Of a DNA stretch of 64,000 bases, positions 18,633 through 28,482 are shown in pieces. The stretch covers positions 61,251 through 125,250 of the forward strand of contig NZ_JYDE01000031.1 of assembly GCF_003263515.1 (NCBI RefSeq), read 5' to 3'. Each line of letters starts with the position of its first letter. The stretch's first letter is position 1. Source of the DNA: Rahnella inusitata. GTDB lineage: Bacteria; Pseudomonadota; Gammaproteobacteria; Enterobacterales; Enterobacteriaceae. The position numbers and the translations under genes are program-made. The notes under the pieces were generated by a model. It saw only the letters and a list, made by a program, of their open reading frames with translations. It did no database searches and was not told the DNA's origin.

Positions 18633-19253
18633 ATGCCCGCCATTCAGCTCTACAGCACGCCGTTTTCCGGCCACTGCCACCGCGTCACCCTGCTGCTCAA
18701 CATGCTCAGTTTGCCGTTTGAGGTAAAAGAAGCGCAGGCCGACGTGCGGAAATCCGCCGAATTTCTGCGCCTCAACCCGCTGGGGCAAATTCCGGTGCTG
18801 GTCGATGATGAACATGTGATCACCGACAGCAATGCGATTTTGGTGTATCTGGTCAAGCGTTACGCACCGGACAGCCACTGGCTGCCGGAAGATCCGCTGC
18901 AAGCGGCGGACGTGCAGAAATGGTTGTCCCGCGCCGCAGGTGAAGTGCGCTTTGGTCCGGCCTCTGCGCGGATGGTGAAACAGTTTTCTGCGCCTGAATC
19001 GATGGAAAGCGCGCGGGCGGTCACGGCAAAATTTCTGCCGCAGCTGGAACAGCACCTTGACGCGCATGAGTTTCTGGCGACAGCGCGCGCCACCATTGCC
19101 GATCTGGCCTGCTACTCCTATATCGCCACCGCACCGGAAGGCGGTATTTCGCTGGCAACGTATCCGGCGATTCAACGCTGGCTGACGCGCATCGAGAGCC
19201 TGCCGGGCTTTACGCCGCTGCCCGCCCTGCCGCTGCCAGAAGACGAGAAGTAA
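18633..19253 (+). CDS. Glutathione S-transferase family protein
   Basis: The 206-residue protein has the N-terminal thioredoxin fold (IQLYSTPFSGHCHRVTLLLNML), the cis-Pro motif NPLGQIPVL and the glutathione-binding DSNAILVYL, then the helical C-terminal domain. It is cytosolic. Glutathione conjugation or reduction of an electrophile is the family role. AGAGGAG precedes the ATG. The next gene begins five bases after the stop, so the two are almost certainly cotranscribed. Confidence 0.92.
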   Translation: MPAIQLYSTPFSGHCHRVTLLLNMLSLPFEVKEAQADVRKSAEFLRLNPLGQIPVLVDDEHVITDSNAILVYLVKRYAPDSHWLPEDPLQAADVQKWLSRAAGEVRFGPASARMVKQFSAPESMESARAVTAKFLPQLEQHLDAHEFLATARATIADLACYSYIATAPEGGISLATYPAIQRWLTRIESLPGFTPLPALPLPEDEK

Positions 19254-19258
19254 GCGCC

Positions 19259-20173
19259 ATGAACAATCCGTTCCATGCCGGTGAACGTCAGGCGCAGGCA
19301 CTGGCCGGTTTCGACGTCGTCGCGCATGGGATCCGCGAGGCGATGCCGGAGCAGCATCAGCTGTTTTTCACCGCACTGCCATACCTGTTTATCTCAACGC
19401 TGGATGAAGACGGATGGCCGGTGGCGACATTGCTGTGCGGCCCTGCCGGTTTTATCCGTGTGCCCGACGACGGTCATTTGCGGGTGAACGCACCCCGACG
19501 GGCGGATGACCCGGCGCTGGCCGTGCTGCAAACGGGGAAACAGATAGGCGCGCTGGGGATCGATTTTTCTAACCGGCGCCGCAACCGCGTCAACGGCAGG
19601 ATCGGGCGGATGGACAAAAATCGGATCGAGATCGTCGTCGATCAGAGTTTTGGTAACTGTCCGCAATATATTCAGATCCGCAAACTGACCGACGTGCCGG
19701 TCAGCAGACCGCTGGCACCGCGGGAAGATATGACCATGCCCGATGATGACGCCCGTGCGCTGATTGCGCGTGCCGACACGTTTTTCATCGCCAGCCACGC
19801 GCCCGATGGCGCAGATGTCTCGCATCGCGGCGGTCAGCCGGGATTTGCGCATCTGGTGGGGAACCGGCTATGGATACCGGATTATCGCGGTAATAAGTAC
19901 ATGAACACGCTGGGGAATCTGCTGGCGGAACCCCGCGCCGCACTGCTGTTTATCGATTTCGACAACGGCGACGTTTTGCATATTCAGGGGACGACGCAGA
20001 TCCACTGGCAGCCGGATGAGATCTCCGTTCCGGCGGGCACTGAACGCTACTGGACGCTGGACATCACACGTCTGTGGCGTTTCCGCTCCGCGCTGCCATG
20101 GCGGGCAGACGCGGTGGAATACTCGTCCGCCACGCTGAGCACCGGTCACTGGCAGCGTGAATCAGAGTCCTAA
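19259..20173 (+). CDS. Pyridoxamine-5'-phosphate-oxidase-like flavin-binding protein
   Basis: The 304-residue protein contains two FMN-binding split-barrel-like stretches: PYLFISTLDEDGWPVATLLCG near residue 41 and TFFIASHAPDGADVSHRGGQPGF near residue 178. This matches the PNPOx-like superfamily members that accompany GST or ferredoxin-reductase domains. It is probably an FMN- or F420-type oxidoreductase in the cytosol. It follows the GST gene by five bases, and its end overlaps the convergent yjbR gene by 12 bases. The substrate is unknown. Confidence 0.78.
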   Translation: MNNPFHAGERQAQALAGFDVVAHGIREAMPEQHQLFFTALPYLFISTLDEDGWPVATLLCGPAGFIRVPDDGHLRVNAPRRADDPALAVLQTGKQIGALGIDFSNRRRNRVNGRIGRMDKNRIEIVVDQSFGNCPQYIQIRKLTDVPVSRPLAPREDMTMPDDDARALIARADTFFIASHAPDGADVSHRGGQPGFAHLVGNRLWIPDYRGNKYMNTLGNLLAEPRAALLFIDFDNGDVLHIQGTTQIHWQPDEISVPAGTERYWTLDITRLWRFRSALPWRADAVEYSSATLSTGHWQRESES

Positions 20174-20515
20174 ATCGTGACGCACCGCTTCCGGCAGGCC
20201 GGAGACGACCAACTGATAGGAACCGTCAATCAGATAATAAAACTGTGAATCCAAAAGCGCCCCGTCGAGATACACCGTGTTCCAGTGCGCTTTATTGAGA
20301 TGATCGCCCGGTACAATTTCAGGGTGTTTGGCGCGCAGCTGCTCCGCCAGCTCCGGGCTGGTTTTCAGTGAAATCGCCTCACGGCCTCCGACGTCACACA
20401 CCATGGCGAACATTGCATCGCCCACTTTTACCTGATTTGCACCGCGCTGATTTTCAACACTTTGCTCCGCACCGGGTTTTCCCATGCAGTAAGTCAGCAG
20501 TTCAGAACTGGTCAT
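20162..20515 (-). CDS. yjbR: YjbR/MmcQ family (DUF419) protein
   Basis: The 117-residue protein shows the CyaY-like MmcQ/YjbR fold features: GKPGAEQS at the start, [10 protein letters not shown], a [11 protein letters not shown] helix and [14 protein letters not shown]. The fold is thought to bind nucleic acid, but the role is unclear. Its ATG overlaps the yjbQ stop (ATGA), which indicates translational coupling, and the yjbQ-yjbR pairing is the same as in E. coli. Confidence 0.88.
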   Translation of the reverse strand: MTSSELLTYCMGKPGAEQSVENQRGANQVKVGDAMFAMVCDVGGREAISLKTSPELAEQLRAKHPEIVPGDHLNKAHWNTVYLDGALLDSQFYYLIDGSYQLVVSGLPEAVRHDLGL

Positions 20516-20937
20516 GTTTGGGTTTCTCCTTGTAACGTGATTACGATCCGGCGCTGTCCGCCGTCGATCCGATGTTCGCCCAGCCAGATCCCTTGCCAGG
20601 TGCCGAGCAGCAACCTTCCTCTGGAAACGGGCAGAACTAATGATGCACCGAGTAACGATGATTTAATGTGACCCGGCATGTCATCGCGGCCTTCGTAATC
20701 ATGCTCGTAGGGCGCATTCTCCGGCACGCTGCGCATGAAGTGTTGCTCCATGTCGAACCGCACCGTCGGATCACAGTTTTCATTGAGCGTCAGCGAGGCC
20801 GACGTATGCTGAATGAACAGATGCAGCAGCCCGGTCTGGACCTCGCCGAGCCGCGAAATTTTGCCGACCACTTCGTCAGTGACCAGATGAAAGCCCCGCG
20901 ATTTCGCGCCGAGGGTAATAGTTTGCTGATGCCACAT
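20512..20937 (-). CDS. yjbQ: YjbQ, UPF0047 family protein
   Basis: The 141-residue protein starts [23 protein letters not shown], like E. coli YjbQ; an ATG four codons earlier is less likely. The family core [21 protein letters not shown] and the closing [21 protein letters not shown] are intact. YjbQ homologues show weak thiamin-phosphate-synthase activity in vitro, and the physiological role is uncertain. It overlaps yjbR by four bases. Confidence 0.92.
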   Translation of the reverse strand: MWHQQTITLGAKSRGFHLVTDEVVGKISRLGEVQTGLLHLFIQHTSASLTLNENCDPTVRFDMEQHFMRSVPENAPYEHDYEGRDDMPGHIKSSLLGASLVLPVSRGRLLLGTWQGIWLGEHRIDGGQRRIVITLQGETQT

Positions 20938-21040
20938 AGGATTTCTCAACGCCTTGCCTGCGTAAAATTTAACTGTAGTAAGTGTGCAGCAACATGACGA
21001 AAAATAAAGGCGGAAGGCGTAAAGAGCCGTAAAGACCGAA

Positions 21041-21067
21041 AAAGGGCCGACATTGCTGTCAGCCCTT
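21041..21067 (-). terminator. tyrB terminator
   Basis: AAGGGC-type arms with an inner TGACA/TGTCG pairing, followed on the minus strand by CCCTTTTTC, 23 bases after the tyrB stop. Confidence 0.75.
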
Positions 21068-21089
21068 TGGAAGTATATTTTGGCGGGAT

Positions 21090-22283
21090 TTACTGCACTC
21101 GGGCGAAGGCTTCAGCCACCTGTTTCACGTTGTGATGATTCAGGCCAGCCATGCAGACGCGGCCACTGGCTATCAGATAAACGCCGAACTCTTCACGCAG
21201 ACGGATCACCTGTGCTTCGCTGAAACCGGTGTAGCTGAACATCCCGCGCTGTTGCAACAGGTAGTCAAAGTTACGGCCCGGCAAGGCGGTTTTCAGGGTA
21301 TCGACCAGCGTGTGGCGCATTTCCAGAATACGGGTGCGCATCTTCTCAACTTCGGCTTTCCATTGGGCGTTCAGCACGCTGTCGCTCAGGACTTTGGCCA
21401 CCACTTTCGCCCCGAAATTCGGCGGGCTGGAGTAGTTGCGGCGCACGGTCGCTTTCAGCTGACCGAGCACGCGGCCCGCCGCTTCGCTGTCTTCACACAC
21501 TACGGATAACCCGCCGACGCGCTCGCCGTACAGGGAGAAAATTTTCGAGAACGAGTTGCTGACGAAGCAGTTCACGCCGGCAGAGGCCATCGCGCGAATT
21601 GCGTAGGCATCTTCTTCAATGCCTGCGCCAAAGCCCTGATAGGCGATGTCGAGGAACGGGATCAGCTCGCGCTGTTTGGTCACTTCGATCACCTGATCCC
21701 ACTGCGCTGGCGTCAGGTCAGAACCGGTCGGGTTGTGACAGCATGGATGCAGCAACACGATGCTTTGCGCTGGCAACGTTTTCAGGCGGTCAATCATAGC
21801 CGCAAAATTTACGCCCAGCGTTTCAGGGTCATAGTACGGATACGTGTGAACTTTAAAGCCCGCGCCACCAAAGATAGCCACGTGGTTTTCCCAGGTCGGG
21901 TCACTCACGTAAACTTCTGAATTCGGGAAGTAAAATTTCAGGAAGTCTGCGCCCACTTTCAGTGCGCCGGAACCACCGACGGTCTGAATGGTGGCGATAC
22001 GCTGCTGCTTCAGTGCCGGGTGTTCAGCGCCAAACAACAGCTCCTGGATGCCCGCACGGTAAGCGGTCAGCCCTTCCATTGGCAGATACACTGACGCGGC
22101 CTGCGGCCCGGCGTTCAGCTGGTTCTCTGCGCTTTCTACCGCCGCCAGTTGCGGAATAATACCCTGCTCGTCGTAATAAAGACCGATGCTCAGGTTCACT
22201 TTGTCTTGTCTTGGATCGGTTTTAAAGCTTTCCATCAGCGACAAAATCGGGTCACCGGCATAGGCATCGACATGTTGGAACAC
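21090..22283 (-). CDS. tyrB: Aromatic-amino-acid aminotransferase
   Basis: Read from the GTG at 22283, the protein has 397 residues, exactly the E. coli TyrB length, and starts (M)[25 protein letters not shown] lies eight bases before that GTG, whereas the nearby ATG overlaps the ribosome site. PLP-site motifs include the Asn-Pro-Thr-Gly loop [13 protein letters not shown] and the Schiff-base lysine in [27 protein letters not shown] and the RVCMAGLN arginine complete the class I fold. It transaminates phenylalanine, tyrosine and leucine in the cytosol. Its product pathway links with the PheC-like enzyme encoded 2.5 kb away. Confidence 0.96.
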   Translation of the reverse strand: MFQHVDAYAGDPILSLMESFKTDPRQDKVNLSIGLYYDEQGIIPQLAAVESAENQLNAGPQAASVYLPMEGLTAYRAGIQELLFGAEHPALKQQRIATIQTVGGSGALKVGADFLKFYFPNSEVYVSDPTWENHVAIFGGAGFKVHTYPYYDPETLGVNFAAMIDRLKTLPAQSIVLLHPCCHNPTGSDLTPAQWDQVIEVTKQRELIPFLDIAYQGFGAGIEEDAYAIRAMASAGVNCFVSNSFSKIFSLYGERVGGLSVVCEDSEAAGRVLGQLKATVRRNYSSPPNFGAKVVAKVLSDSVLNAQWKAEVEKMRTRILEMRHTLVDTLKTALPGRNFDYLLQQRGMFSYTGFSEAQVIRLREEFGVYLIASGRVCMAGLNHHNVKQVAEAFARVQ

Positions 22284-22508
22284 GGTATACATCTCCTTGG
22301 TTTGGTTAAGTGGCGCGGCGATCGCAACGCTCAGGCGGCGGATCGACACTGTTTCACAGACTATCAAAGTTCGTTAAAAAAGATGAGAACTATGTTGTCA
22401 TTTTTCGGGCACCCATTGCGTATCAAATCCCCCGTTTACCTGAGAAGCTAAAAAGTCCGACTAGTCTAAGATCTTATAGTTAATTCATCCGAACCGGAGC
22501 CACTCAAA

Positions 22509-23258
22509 ATGACCACTCATCAATCATTGCAAGGTAAGGCCGCTTTTGTTCAGGGCGGTTCACGCGGTATTGGCGCGGCCATCGTTCAGCGTCTGGCAAA
22601 CGAAGGGGCGAGCGTGGCCTTCACTTACATTTCTTCCGAAGAAAAGGCACATGCTCTGGTAAAAACTATCGAGGCCAGCGGCGGCAAAGCTGTGGCGATT
22701 AAAGCGGACAGTGCCGATGAAAACAGTGTCCGCACAGCCATTGATGACGCCGCAAAAACCTTTGGCAAACTCGACATTCTGGTAAACAACGCAGGTATTC
22801 TGGCCTTCGGAGAACTCGACGCCCTCACCATGGACGATTTCGACCGCACGATCGCCATTAACGTTCGTAGCGTTTTCATCGCCAGCCAGCAGGCAGCGCG
22901 CCACATGCCTGACGGCGGCCGCATTATTACCATCGGTAGCGTTAACGCAGATCGAATGCCGTTCCAGGGCGGTGCGGTGTATGCCATGAGCAAATCTGCG
23001 CTCGTCGGGCTGACCAAAGGGCTGGCGCGCGATTTAGGCCCGCGCGGCATCACCGTCAATAACGTCCAACCCGGCCCGGTAGATACCGATATGAATCCGG
23101 CAGAAGGCGAAATGGCGGATGGAATGCGATCCTTTATGGCACTCAACCGATACGGAAAAGATGTCGAAATCGCCAGTTTTGTCTCTTATCTCGCCGGTCC
23201 GGAAGCGGGTTATATCACCGGTGCCAATCTGACCATTGACGGCGGTTTTGGCGCGTAG
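22509..23258 (+). CDS. Short-chain dehydrogenase/reductase (BdcA-like)
   Basis: The 249-residue protein has GGSRGIGAAIVQRLANEG near residue 17, NNAGILAFGE near 93, the catalytic ITIGSVNADRMP and YAMSKSAL, and ends TIDGGFGA. GSVN-DRMP and the closing motif resemble E. coli BdcA (YjgI), which affects biofilm dispersal, and related 3-oxoacyl reductases. It is cytosolic and probably NADP(H)-dependent. It diverges from tyrB. The substrate is not determinable. Confidence 0.85.
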   Translation: MTTHQSLQGKAAFVQGGSRGIGAAIVQRLANEGASVAFTYISSEEKAHALVKTIEASGGKAVAIKADSADENSVRTAIDDAAKTFGKLDILVNNAGILAFGELDALTMDDFDRTIAINVRSVFIASQQAARHMPDGGRIITIGSVNADRMPFQGGAVYAMSKSALVGLTKGLARDLGPRGITVNNVQPGPVDTDMNPAEGEMADGMRSFMALNRYGKDVEIASFVSYLAGPEAGYITGANLTIDGGFGA

Positions 23259-23315
23259 CTTTGCGTAATCTGATAAGCGATGACGCAATGTCTGCGCCAT
23301 CTCTTATCCGTCGGT

Positions 23316-23948
23316 TCAGACGCTGTAACGCCCCGGACGGTGGTTCATCGCGATAATCAGATTCACAATCACCGCGCCCAAAATCGAGGCGATCAACATT
23401 TCATAGCTGACCACGAACAGCGACGCCAGCACGATGCAGCAGTCCACGCCCATCTGTAATTTTCCCGCGCGGAGGCCGTATTTATCCTGCAGAAACAGCG
23501 CCAGAATATTTACGCCGCCGAGGCTGGCCTTATGACGAAACAGAACGATGAAGCCAATGCCCATAATAACGTTGCCAAACAACGTGGCGTAAAACGGCTG
23601 AAGATGGTCGAAGTGAATGAAAAGCGGATGCAGGTCGGAAAACACCGAGACCAGCGCCACGGCGCTGAAGGTTTTCAGCGTAAACTGCCAACCCATGCGG
23701 CGGATAGAAAGATAGTAGAACGGTAAGTTGATAATAAAGAAGGCCGTACCGAAGGAGACCTGCGTCAGATAGTGCGCCAGAAACGCCATGCCAGCCGTGC
23801 CGCCGGTGAGCGCGCCAACCTGCCGCAGCATTACCACGCCAAAAGAGACCATCAGCGTACCGATAACAATCGCCAGCACGTCCTCCAGCGCAGTATGCGC
23901 GGTACGCGGTTGTTCCACCGGCTTTTCAAAATTGTCCACACTTGCCAT
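23316..23948 (-). CDS. YitT family membrane protein
   Basis: The 210-residue protein has five to six hydrophobic helices, the first being LEDVLAIVIGTLMVSFGVVMLR. It contains the GGTAGMAFL and LGGVNILALFLQDKYGLRAGKLQMGVD motifs of the YitT/DUF161 family of bacterial inner-membrane proteins. It lacks the extra C-terminal DUF2179 domain of longer members. GGGGAAGTGGG precedes the ATG. The function is unknown in the family; it stands between an SDR and an Lrp-type gene. Confidence 0.87.
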   Translation of the reverse strand: MASVDNFEKPVEQPRTAHTALEDVLAIVIGTLMVSFGVVMLRQVGALTGGTAGMAFLAHYLTQVSFGTAFFIINLPFYYLSIRRMGWQFTLKTFSAVALVSVFSDLHPLFIHFDHLQPFYATLFGNVIMGIGFIVLFRHKASLGGVNILALFLQDKYGLRAGKLQMGVDCCIVLASLFVVSYEMLIASILGAVIVNLIIAMNHRPGRYSV

Positions 23949-24193
23949 AAATTCCCACTTCCCCGAAAAATAACCACCAAAAGAGTTTTAGTGATAATTC
24001 ATGAGATGTGAATTCAAGGCAATATCGACGCACGGAATTTGCATTAAAAATCGAAAATAAGATTTTTAATGGCGTTAATTATTCTTTACATGCACAAATC
24101 ACGCATTTTAATTAATAGTTATGCACCAGAAGAGTGGCTATGCACCAAAATAAATCACCATAATAGTGCGTTCAAAATAACAACCCTTGAAAA

Positions 24194-24658
24194 TCAGGCA
24201 ACCGTTAATAACCCATTTTCTTTTAAGCGATTAAGCACAACCGACGTTTTTACATGAGCCACACTTTTATGTACTGAAAGGATTTGGCTGATCAACGTGC
24301 TTAAACCGGCTAAATCTTTCACCGCGACTTTTAATAAATAATCGGCGTCGCCGGTGGTTTTATAGGCATCAATAATGGCGTCCACTTCACCGAGCATGCT
24401 GTGGAAGGAATCCACCTGTGCAGGCAAGTGATTGATTAATCTAACTTCAATCAGGCCAATCATCCCAAGACCGACAGCTTCAGGCGCCAGACGGGCGTGA
24501 TAACCGAGGATCAACTGCGCCTGTTCCAGCCCGATACGGCGGCGGGAGCATTGTGATGCGGATAATCCTACCAGCTCGCTAAGCTCCTGATTGGTCAGTC
24601 TTCCATTCGCTTGTAATAACGTCAAAATCTTCAGGTCGTAATCATCGATGCTGTACAT
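24194..24658 (-). CDS. Lrp/AsnC-family transcriptional regulator
   Basis: The 154-residue protein has the N-terminal helix-turn-helix (DLKILTLLQANGRLTNQELSELVGLSASQCSRRRIGLEQ) and the C-terminal RAM ligand-binding domain (IDAYKTTGDADYLLKVAVKDLAGLSTLI). The family senses amino acids as octamers. It is transcribed divergently from the PheC-like gene 160 bases away, which suggests it controls that gene in response to an aromatic amino acid (inference). Confidence 0.92.
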   Translation of the reverse strand: MYSIDDYDLKILTLLQANGRLTNQELSELVGLSASQCSRRRIGLEQAQLILGYHARLAPEAVGLGMIGLIEVRLINHLPAQVDSFHSMLGEVDAIIDAYKTTGDADYLLKVAVKDLAGLSTLISQILSVHKSVAHVKTSVVLNRLKENGLLTVA

Positions 24659-24817
24659 GGCACTTTTCCTGTCGTTTTATTTTTTGTTTATCGTCATGAA
24701 CACTGCAAGGACTATTCCTTTTGCAGAGGCTAAATACTTATCGGCTGTTTTTTCTTATACTTGCGCAAAGAACAGAGTAATAGCAAAACAGAATGATTTC
24801 ACCGCAAGGAAAGAATA

Positions 24818-25597
24818 ATGAAAAAGATCCTCACCTCTCTCGCTCTCTTCGCCCTGTTTCCTGTGCTTGCCCAGGCAGACACGACCTCTTCACGTCTAGA
24901 GCGGGTTATTCAGAAAGGTTCTCTGAATGTCTGCACCACCGGTGACTACAAACCTTACACATTTTTGAAAGCGCCGGGCCAGTACGAGGGCATTGATATT
25001 GCGATGGCTGAGTCGCTGGCGGCAAGTCTGGACGTGAAGGTCAACTGGGTGCCGGTGACGTGGAAATCGCTGATGGATGAGATGTCCGCCGGGCATTGTG
25101 ATATCGCGATGGGCGGGATTTCGGTCACGCTCAAACGCCAGCAAAAAGCCTGGTTCGCCAACGTGCTGGATCAGGACGGCAAGATCCCGCTGGTGCGCTG
25201 CGAAGACGTGCGTAAATACCAGACCGTTGCACAGCTGAACCAACCGACCGTGCGCCTGATCGAACCGGCGGGCGGCACCAATGAAGCCTTCGTTCACAGC
25301 CATCTGCCAAAAGGCACGCTGACGCTGAGCGACAACGTGACTATCTTCCAGAAGCTGGCGGATAAGGAGGCAGATGTGATGATTACCGACGCGTCCGAAG
25401 CGTTGTATCAGCAGAAACGCTATCCAAAACTGTGTGCGGTGAACCCGAAGAAGCCGCTGCAATATGGCGAAAAAGCCTACATGCTGCCGCGTGATGATCT
25501 GAGCTGGAAGATGTACGTCGACCAGTGGCTTCATTTGAGTAAAGCCACCGGTGAATATCAGCAGGTGGTCAGTAAATGGCTGGCGGTGAAGAAGTAA
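24818..25597 (+). CDS. Periplasmic cyclohexadienyl-dehydratase-like protein (PheC-like)
   Basis: The 259-residue protein has a Sec signal peptide (KKILTSLALFALFPVLAQA) and a solute-binding-protein fold. It matches Pseudomonas PheC in many blocks: TTGDYKPYTF, DIAMGGISVTLKRQ, PAGGTNEAFV, DNVTIFQKLADKEADVMITDA, LCAVNP and EKAYMLPRDDLSWKMYVDQWLHL. PheC converts prephenate and arogenate to phenylpyruvate and phenylalanine in the periplasm. AAGGAA precedes the ATG. There is no transporter permease nearby, which favours an enzyme over a transport subunit. It converges with alr five bases away. Confidence 0.8.
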   Translation: MKKILTSLALFALFPVLAQADTTSSRLERVIQKGSLNVCTTGDYKPYTFLKAPGQYEGIDIAMAESLAASLDVKVNWVPVTWKSLMDEMSAGHCDIAMGGISVTLKRQQKAWFANVLDQDGKIPLVRCEDVRKYQTVAQLNQPTVRLIEPAGGTNEAFVHSHLPKGTLTLSDNVTIFQKLADKEADVMITDASEALYQQKRYPKLCAVNPKKPLQYGEKAYMLPRDDLSWKMYVDQWLHLSKATGEYQQVVSKWLAVKK

Positions 25598-25602
25598 GGC
25601 GG

Positions 25603-26682
25603 TCAGTCGCCAATATAATTACGGCTGACACGCTCGCTTAACTGCGTGATCAGCTCGTAAGCACTGATGCCGGTGGCTGCCGCAACGCGCTCTGCCGGCA
25701 AATCCTTGCCCCAGAAAATCACTTCATCCCCGACGCTGTCCGTCGCATCCGGCCCTAAATCGACGGTGATCATATCCATTGAGACTCGTCCGGCGATCGG
25801 GACAATGCGGCCATTCACCCGCACCGGCGTGCCGTTCGGCGCACTGCGCGGATACCCGTCACCATAACCCATCGCCACCACGCCGAGGCGCGTATCGCGA
25901 TCGCTGGTCCAGGTGCTGCCATAACCCACCGGCTCACCGGCGGCGTGTTCGCGCACGGCAATCAGGCTTGAAGTGAGCGTCATCACGGGTTGCAGGCCAT
26001 AATCACTGGCATCACCGGTTTCCAATGGCGATACGCCGTAGAGGATGATGCCGGGGCGCACCAGATCCAGATGCGATTCCGGCCACAGCAGAATGCCACC
26101 CGAGGCCGCGATGGATTTCAGCCCTGCTTTGCCTTCGGATACCTCATGGAAAGAACGCATCTGTTTTGGCGTCGCATCGCTTTGAGGTTCATCGGCGCGG
26201 CAGAAATGGCTCATCATATTGACCGGCTGCACCACGTTCGGACAGGCGCTCAGGCGCTGATAAAACGTGTCGGCTTGCGCGGGCTGAACGCCCAGGCGGT
26301 GCATGCCGGTATCAATTTTTAGCCAGACATTTAACGGCTGCGCCAGCTGCGCATTTTCCAGCGCCTCGAGCTGTTCGAAACTGTGGACGGCGGTATGCAG
26401 CTGATGCTCCACCAGCAGCGGTAACTCGCTGGCGGAGAAGAACCCTTCAAGCAGAAGAACCGGTTTAACGATCCCAGCTTTGCGCAGCGATAACGCCTCG
26501 CTGAGCCGGGAGACGCCGTAAAAATCAGCGTCTTGCAGGCTGTGCACCGTCTCTAACAAACCGTGCCCATAAGCGTTTGCTTTCACTACCGCAACCAGAC
26601 GACTTTGTGGCGCCAGATGACGCACCCGTTGCAGATTGTGTCGCAGAGCGCGGCGATCAATGACAGCCGTAGCCGCTTTCAT
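25603..26682 (-). CDS. alr: Alanine racemase
   Basis: The 359-residue protein has the same length as E. coli Alr and starts [20 protein letters not shown] after an AAGGA ribosome site. The PLP lysine is Lys34 in [10 protein letters not shown], and the catalytic Tyr lies in [11 protein letters not shown] in the C-terminal beta domain. It supplies D-alanine for peptidoglycan in the cytosol. It sits downstream of dnaB on the same strand, as in E. coli. Confidence 0.97.
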   Translation of the reverse strand: MKAATAVIDRRALRHNLQRVRHLAPQSRLVAVVKANAYGHGLLETVHSLQDADFYGVSRLSEALSLRKAGIVKPVLLLEGFFSASELPLLVEHQLHTAVHSFEQLEALENAQLAQPLNVWLKIDTGMHRLGVQPAQADTFYQRLSACPNVVQPVNMMSHFCRADEPQSDATPKQMRSFHEVSEGKAGLKSIAASGGILLWPESHLDLVRPGIILYGVSPLETGDASDYGLQPVMTLTSSLIAVREHAAGEPVGYGSTWTSDRDTRLGVVAMGYGDGYPRSAPNGTPVRVNGRIVPIAGRVSMDMITVDLGPDATDSVGDEVIFWGKDLPAERVAAATGISAYELITQLSERVSRNYIGD

Positions 26683-26828
26683 TTTTGAGTCCTTTGAACG
26701 TTTAGATGTTGATTTAAATGCCATAGATCGGGTGCCGCCGGGCTTGAAACTAAACCCCTCCCTGCTTTCACCGTCTTAAAGTGGAAAGAGGTCACACCCG
26801 GTTCCATTAAAATGGGTTTTGAATTTAT

Positions 26829-26850
26829 CCCTCCCCTTTCAGAGGGGAGG
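26829..26850 (-). terminator. Hairpin after dnaB
   Basis: CCTCCCC/GGGGAGG-type arms around a TTTCA loop lie 33 bases beyond the dnaB stop. T-richness after the stem is moderate, so termination before alr may be partial. Confidence 0.55.
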
Positions 26851-26882
26851 TCAGGTGGGGTTCAGCGCTTACCCGATGACAA

Positions 26883-28289
26883 TCAGTCCTCATCGTACTG
26901 AGGGCCGCCATAATTATCGAAACGCGAGAACTGGCCGTTGAATGTCAGTCTTACCGTCCCGATCGGGCCGTTACGCTGCTTACCGAGGATGATTTGTGCG
27001 ATGCCTTTCTCTTCACTGTTATCGTGATAAACCTCGTCACGATAGATAAACATGATCAAGTCGGCATCCTGCTCGATGGAGCCGGATTCACGCAAGTCGG
27101 AGTTGACCGGGCGTTTGTCCGCACGTTGCTCCAGGCTTCGGTTCAGCTGCGACAGCGCCACTACCGGCACCTGCAATTCTTTCGCCAGCGCTTTCAACGA
27201 GCGGGAGATTTCAGCGATTTCCAGCGTACGGTTATCGGACAGCGCCGGAACGCGCATCAGCTGGAGGTAATCGATCATGATGAGGCTCAGGCCGCCGTGC
27301 TCACGGAAAATACGGCGCGCGCGCGAACGAACTTCCGTCGGTGTCAGGCCCGAGGAGTCATCGATGTACATGTTCCGTTTTTCGAGCAGAATTCCCATGG
27401 TGCTGGAAATACGTGCCCAATCCTCGTCATCGAGCTGACCGGTACGAATTTTGGTCTGATCGACGCGGGAAAGCGACGCCAGCATACGCATCATGATCTG
27501 GTCACCGGGCATCTCGAGACTGAAGATTAAGACCGGTTTGTCCTGCATCATCGCGGCGTTTTCGGCGAGGTTCATCGCAAAGGTCGTTTTACCCATCGAC
27601 GGACGCGCCGCCACAATGATTAAGTCGGATTTCTGCAAACCAGCAGTTTTCTTATCCAGATCGGCATAACCGGTCGAGACGCCCGTCACGCCGTCATGCG
27701 GACGCTGGAACAGCTCTTCGATACGGGAGACGGTGCTTTCCAGAATGCGGTCGATGCTTTTCGGGCCTTCGTCTTTACTGGCGCGGCTTTCGGCAATCTG
27801 GAATACGCGGGATTCGGCTAAATCCAGCAGGTCTTCGCTGCTGCGGCCCTGGGGATCATAACCGGCGTCGGCAATTTCATTGGCGACGGAAATCATTTCG
27901 CGCACCACGGCACGTTCGCGCACGATATCAGCATAAGCACCGATGTTCGCCGCACTTGGCGTATTTTTAGAAAGCTCTGCCAGATAGGCGAAACCGCCGA
28001 CCGAATCCAAATCCCCTTTCTGTTCCAGAGATTCAGACAGTGTAATTAGGTCGATCGGTTTGCTCATTTCCAGCAAACGCTGCATTTCGGTGAAAATCAG
28101 GCGATGTGGCCGGCTGAAGAAGTCATTGCTGACCACGCGCTCGGCGACGTTATCCCAACGTTCGTTGTCCAGCATCAGCCCGCCCAGAACGGATTGCTCT
28201 GCTTCCAGCGAGTGCGGCGGAAGCTTGAGGCCTTCCATCTGGCGATCGCGGGTTTCGTTCTGTTGAAAGGTCGGTTTTTTTGCTGCCAT
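26883..28289 (-). CDS. dnaB: Replicative DNA helicase
   Basis: The 468-residue protein starts MAAKKPTFQQNETRDRQMEGLKLPPHSLEAE after trimming 31 upstream codons that lack a ribosome site; E. coli DnaB has 471. The N-terminal collar domain is followed by the RecA-like motor with Walker A ARPSMGKTTFAMN near residue 230 and Walker B LIMIDYLQLM, then the arginine finger region. It unwinds the parental duplex at the fork as a hexamer. Confidence 0.97.
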   Translation of the reverse strand: MAAKKPTFQQNETRDRQMEGLKLPPHSLEAEQSVLGGLMLDNERWDNVAERVVSNDFFSRPHRLIFTEMQRLLEMSKPIDLITLSESLEQKGDLDSVGGFAYLAELSKNTPSAANIGAYADIVRERAVVREMISVANEIADAGYDPQGRSSEDLLDLAESRVFQIAESRASKDEGPKSIDRILESTVSRIEELFQRPHDGVTGVSTGYADLDKKTAGLQKSDLIIVAARPSMGKTTFAMNLAENAAMMQDKPVLIFSLEMPGDQIMMRMLASLSRVDQTKIRTGQLDDEDWARISSTMGILLEKRNMYIDDSSGLTPTEVRSRARRIFREHGGLSLIMIDYLQLMRVPALSDNRTLEIAEISRSLKALAKELQVPVVALSQLNRSLEQRADKRPVNSDLRESGSIEQDADLIMFIYRDEVYHDNSEEKGIAQIILGKQRNGPIGTVRLTFNGQFSRFDNYGGPQYDED

Positions 28290-28482
28290 CTGTGGATTAC
28301 TTCCTGCTCTAAGCGCCTGTTTTGTGAGCGTCGGGCTTCTGAAAAACCAAAGCCAGACTAGCGCGTTAGTATAGGTTGTCATGTCTCATTTCAAAAGGGT
28401 ATTAACCGGCTGTGCCTAAAATCTGGATTGTCGCGGGCATTTAGCCTAGGGTTGAAAACAGACTCCATCACGAGGGAAAAGC

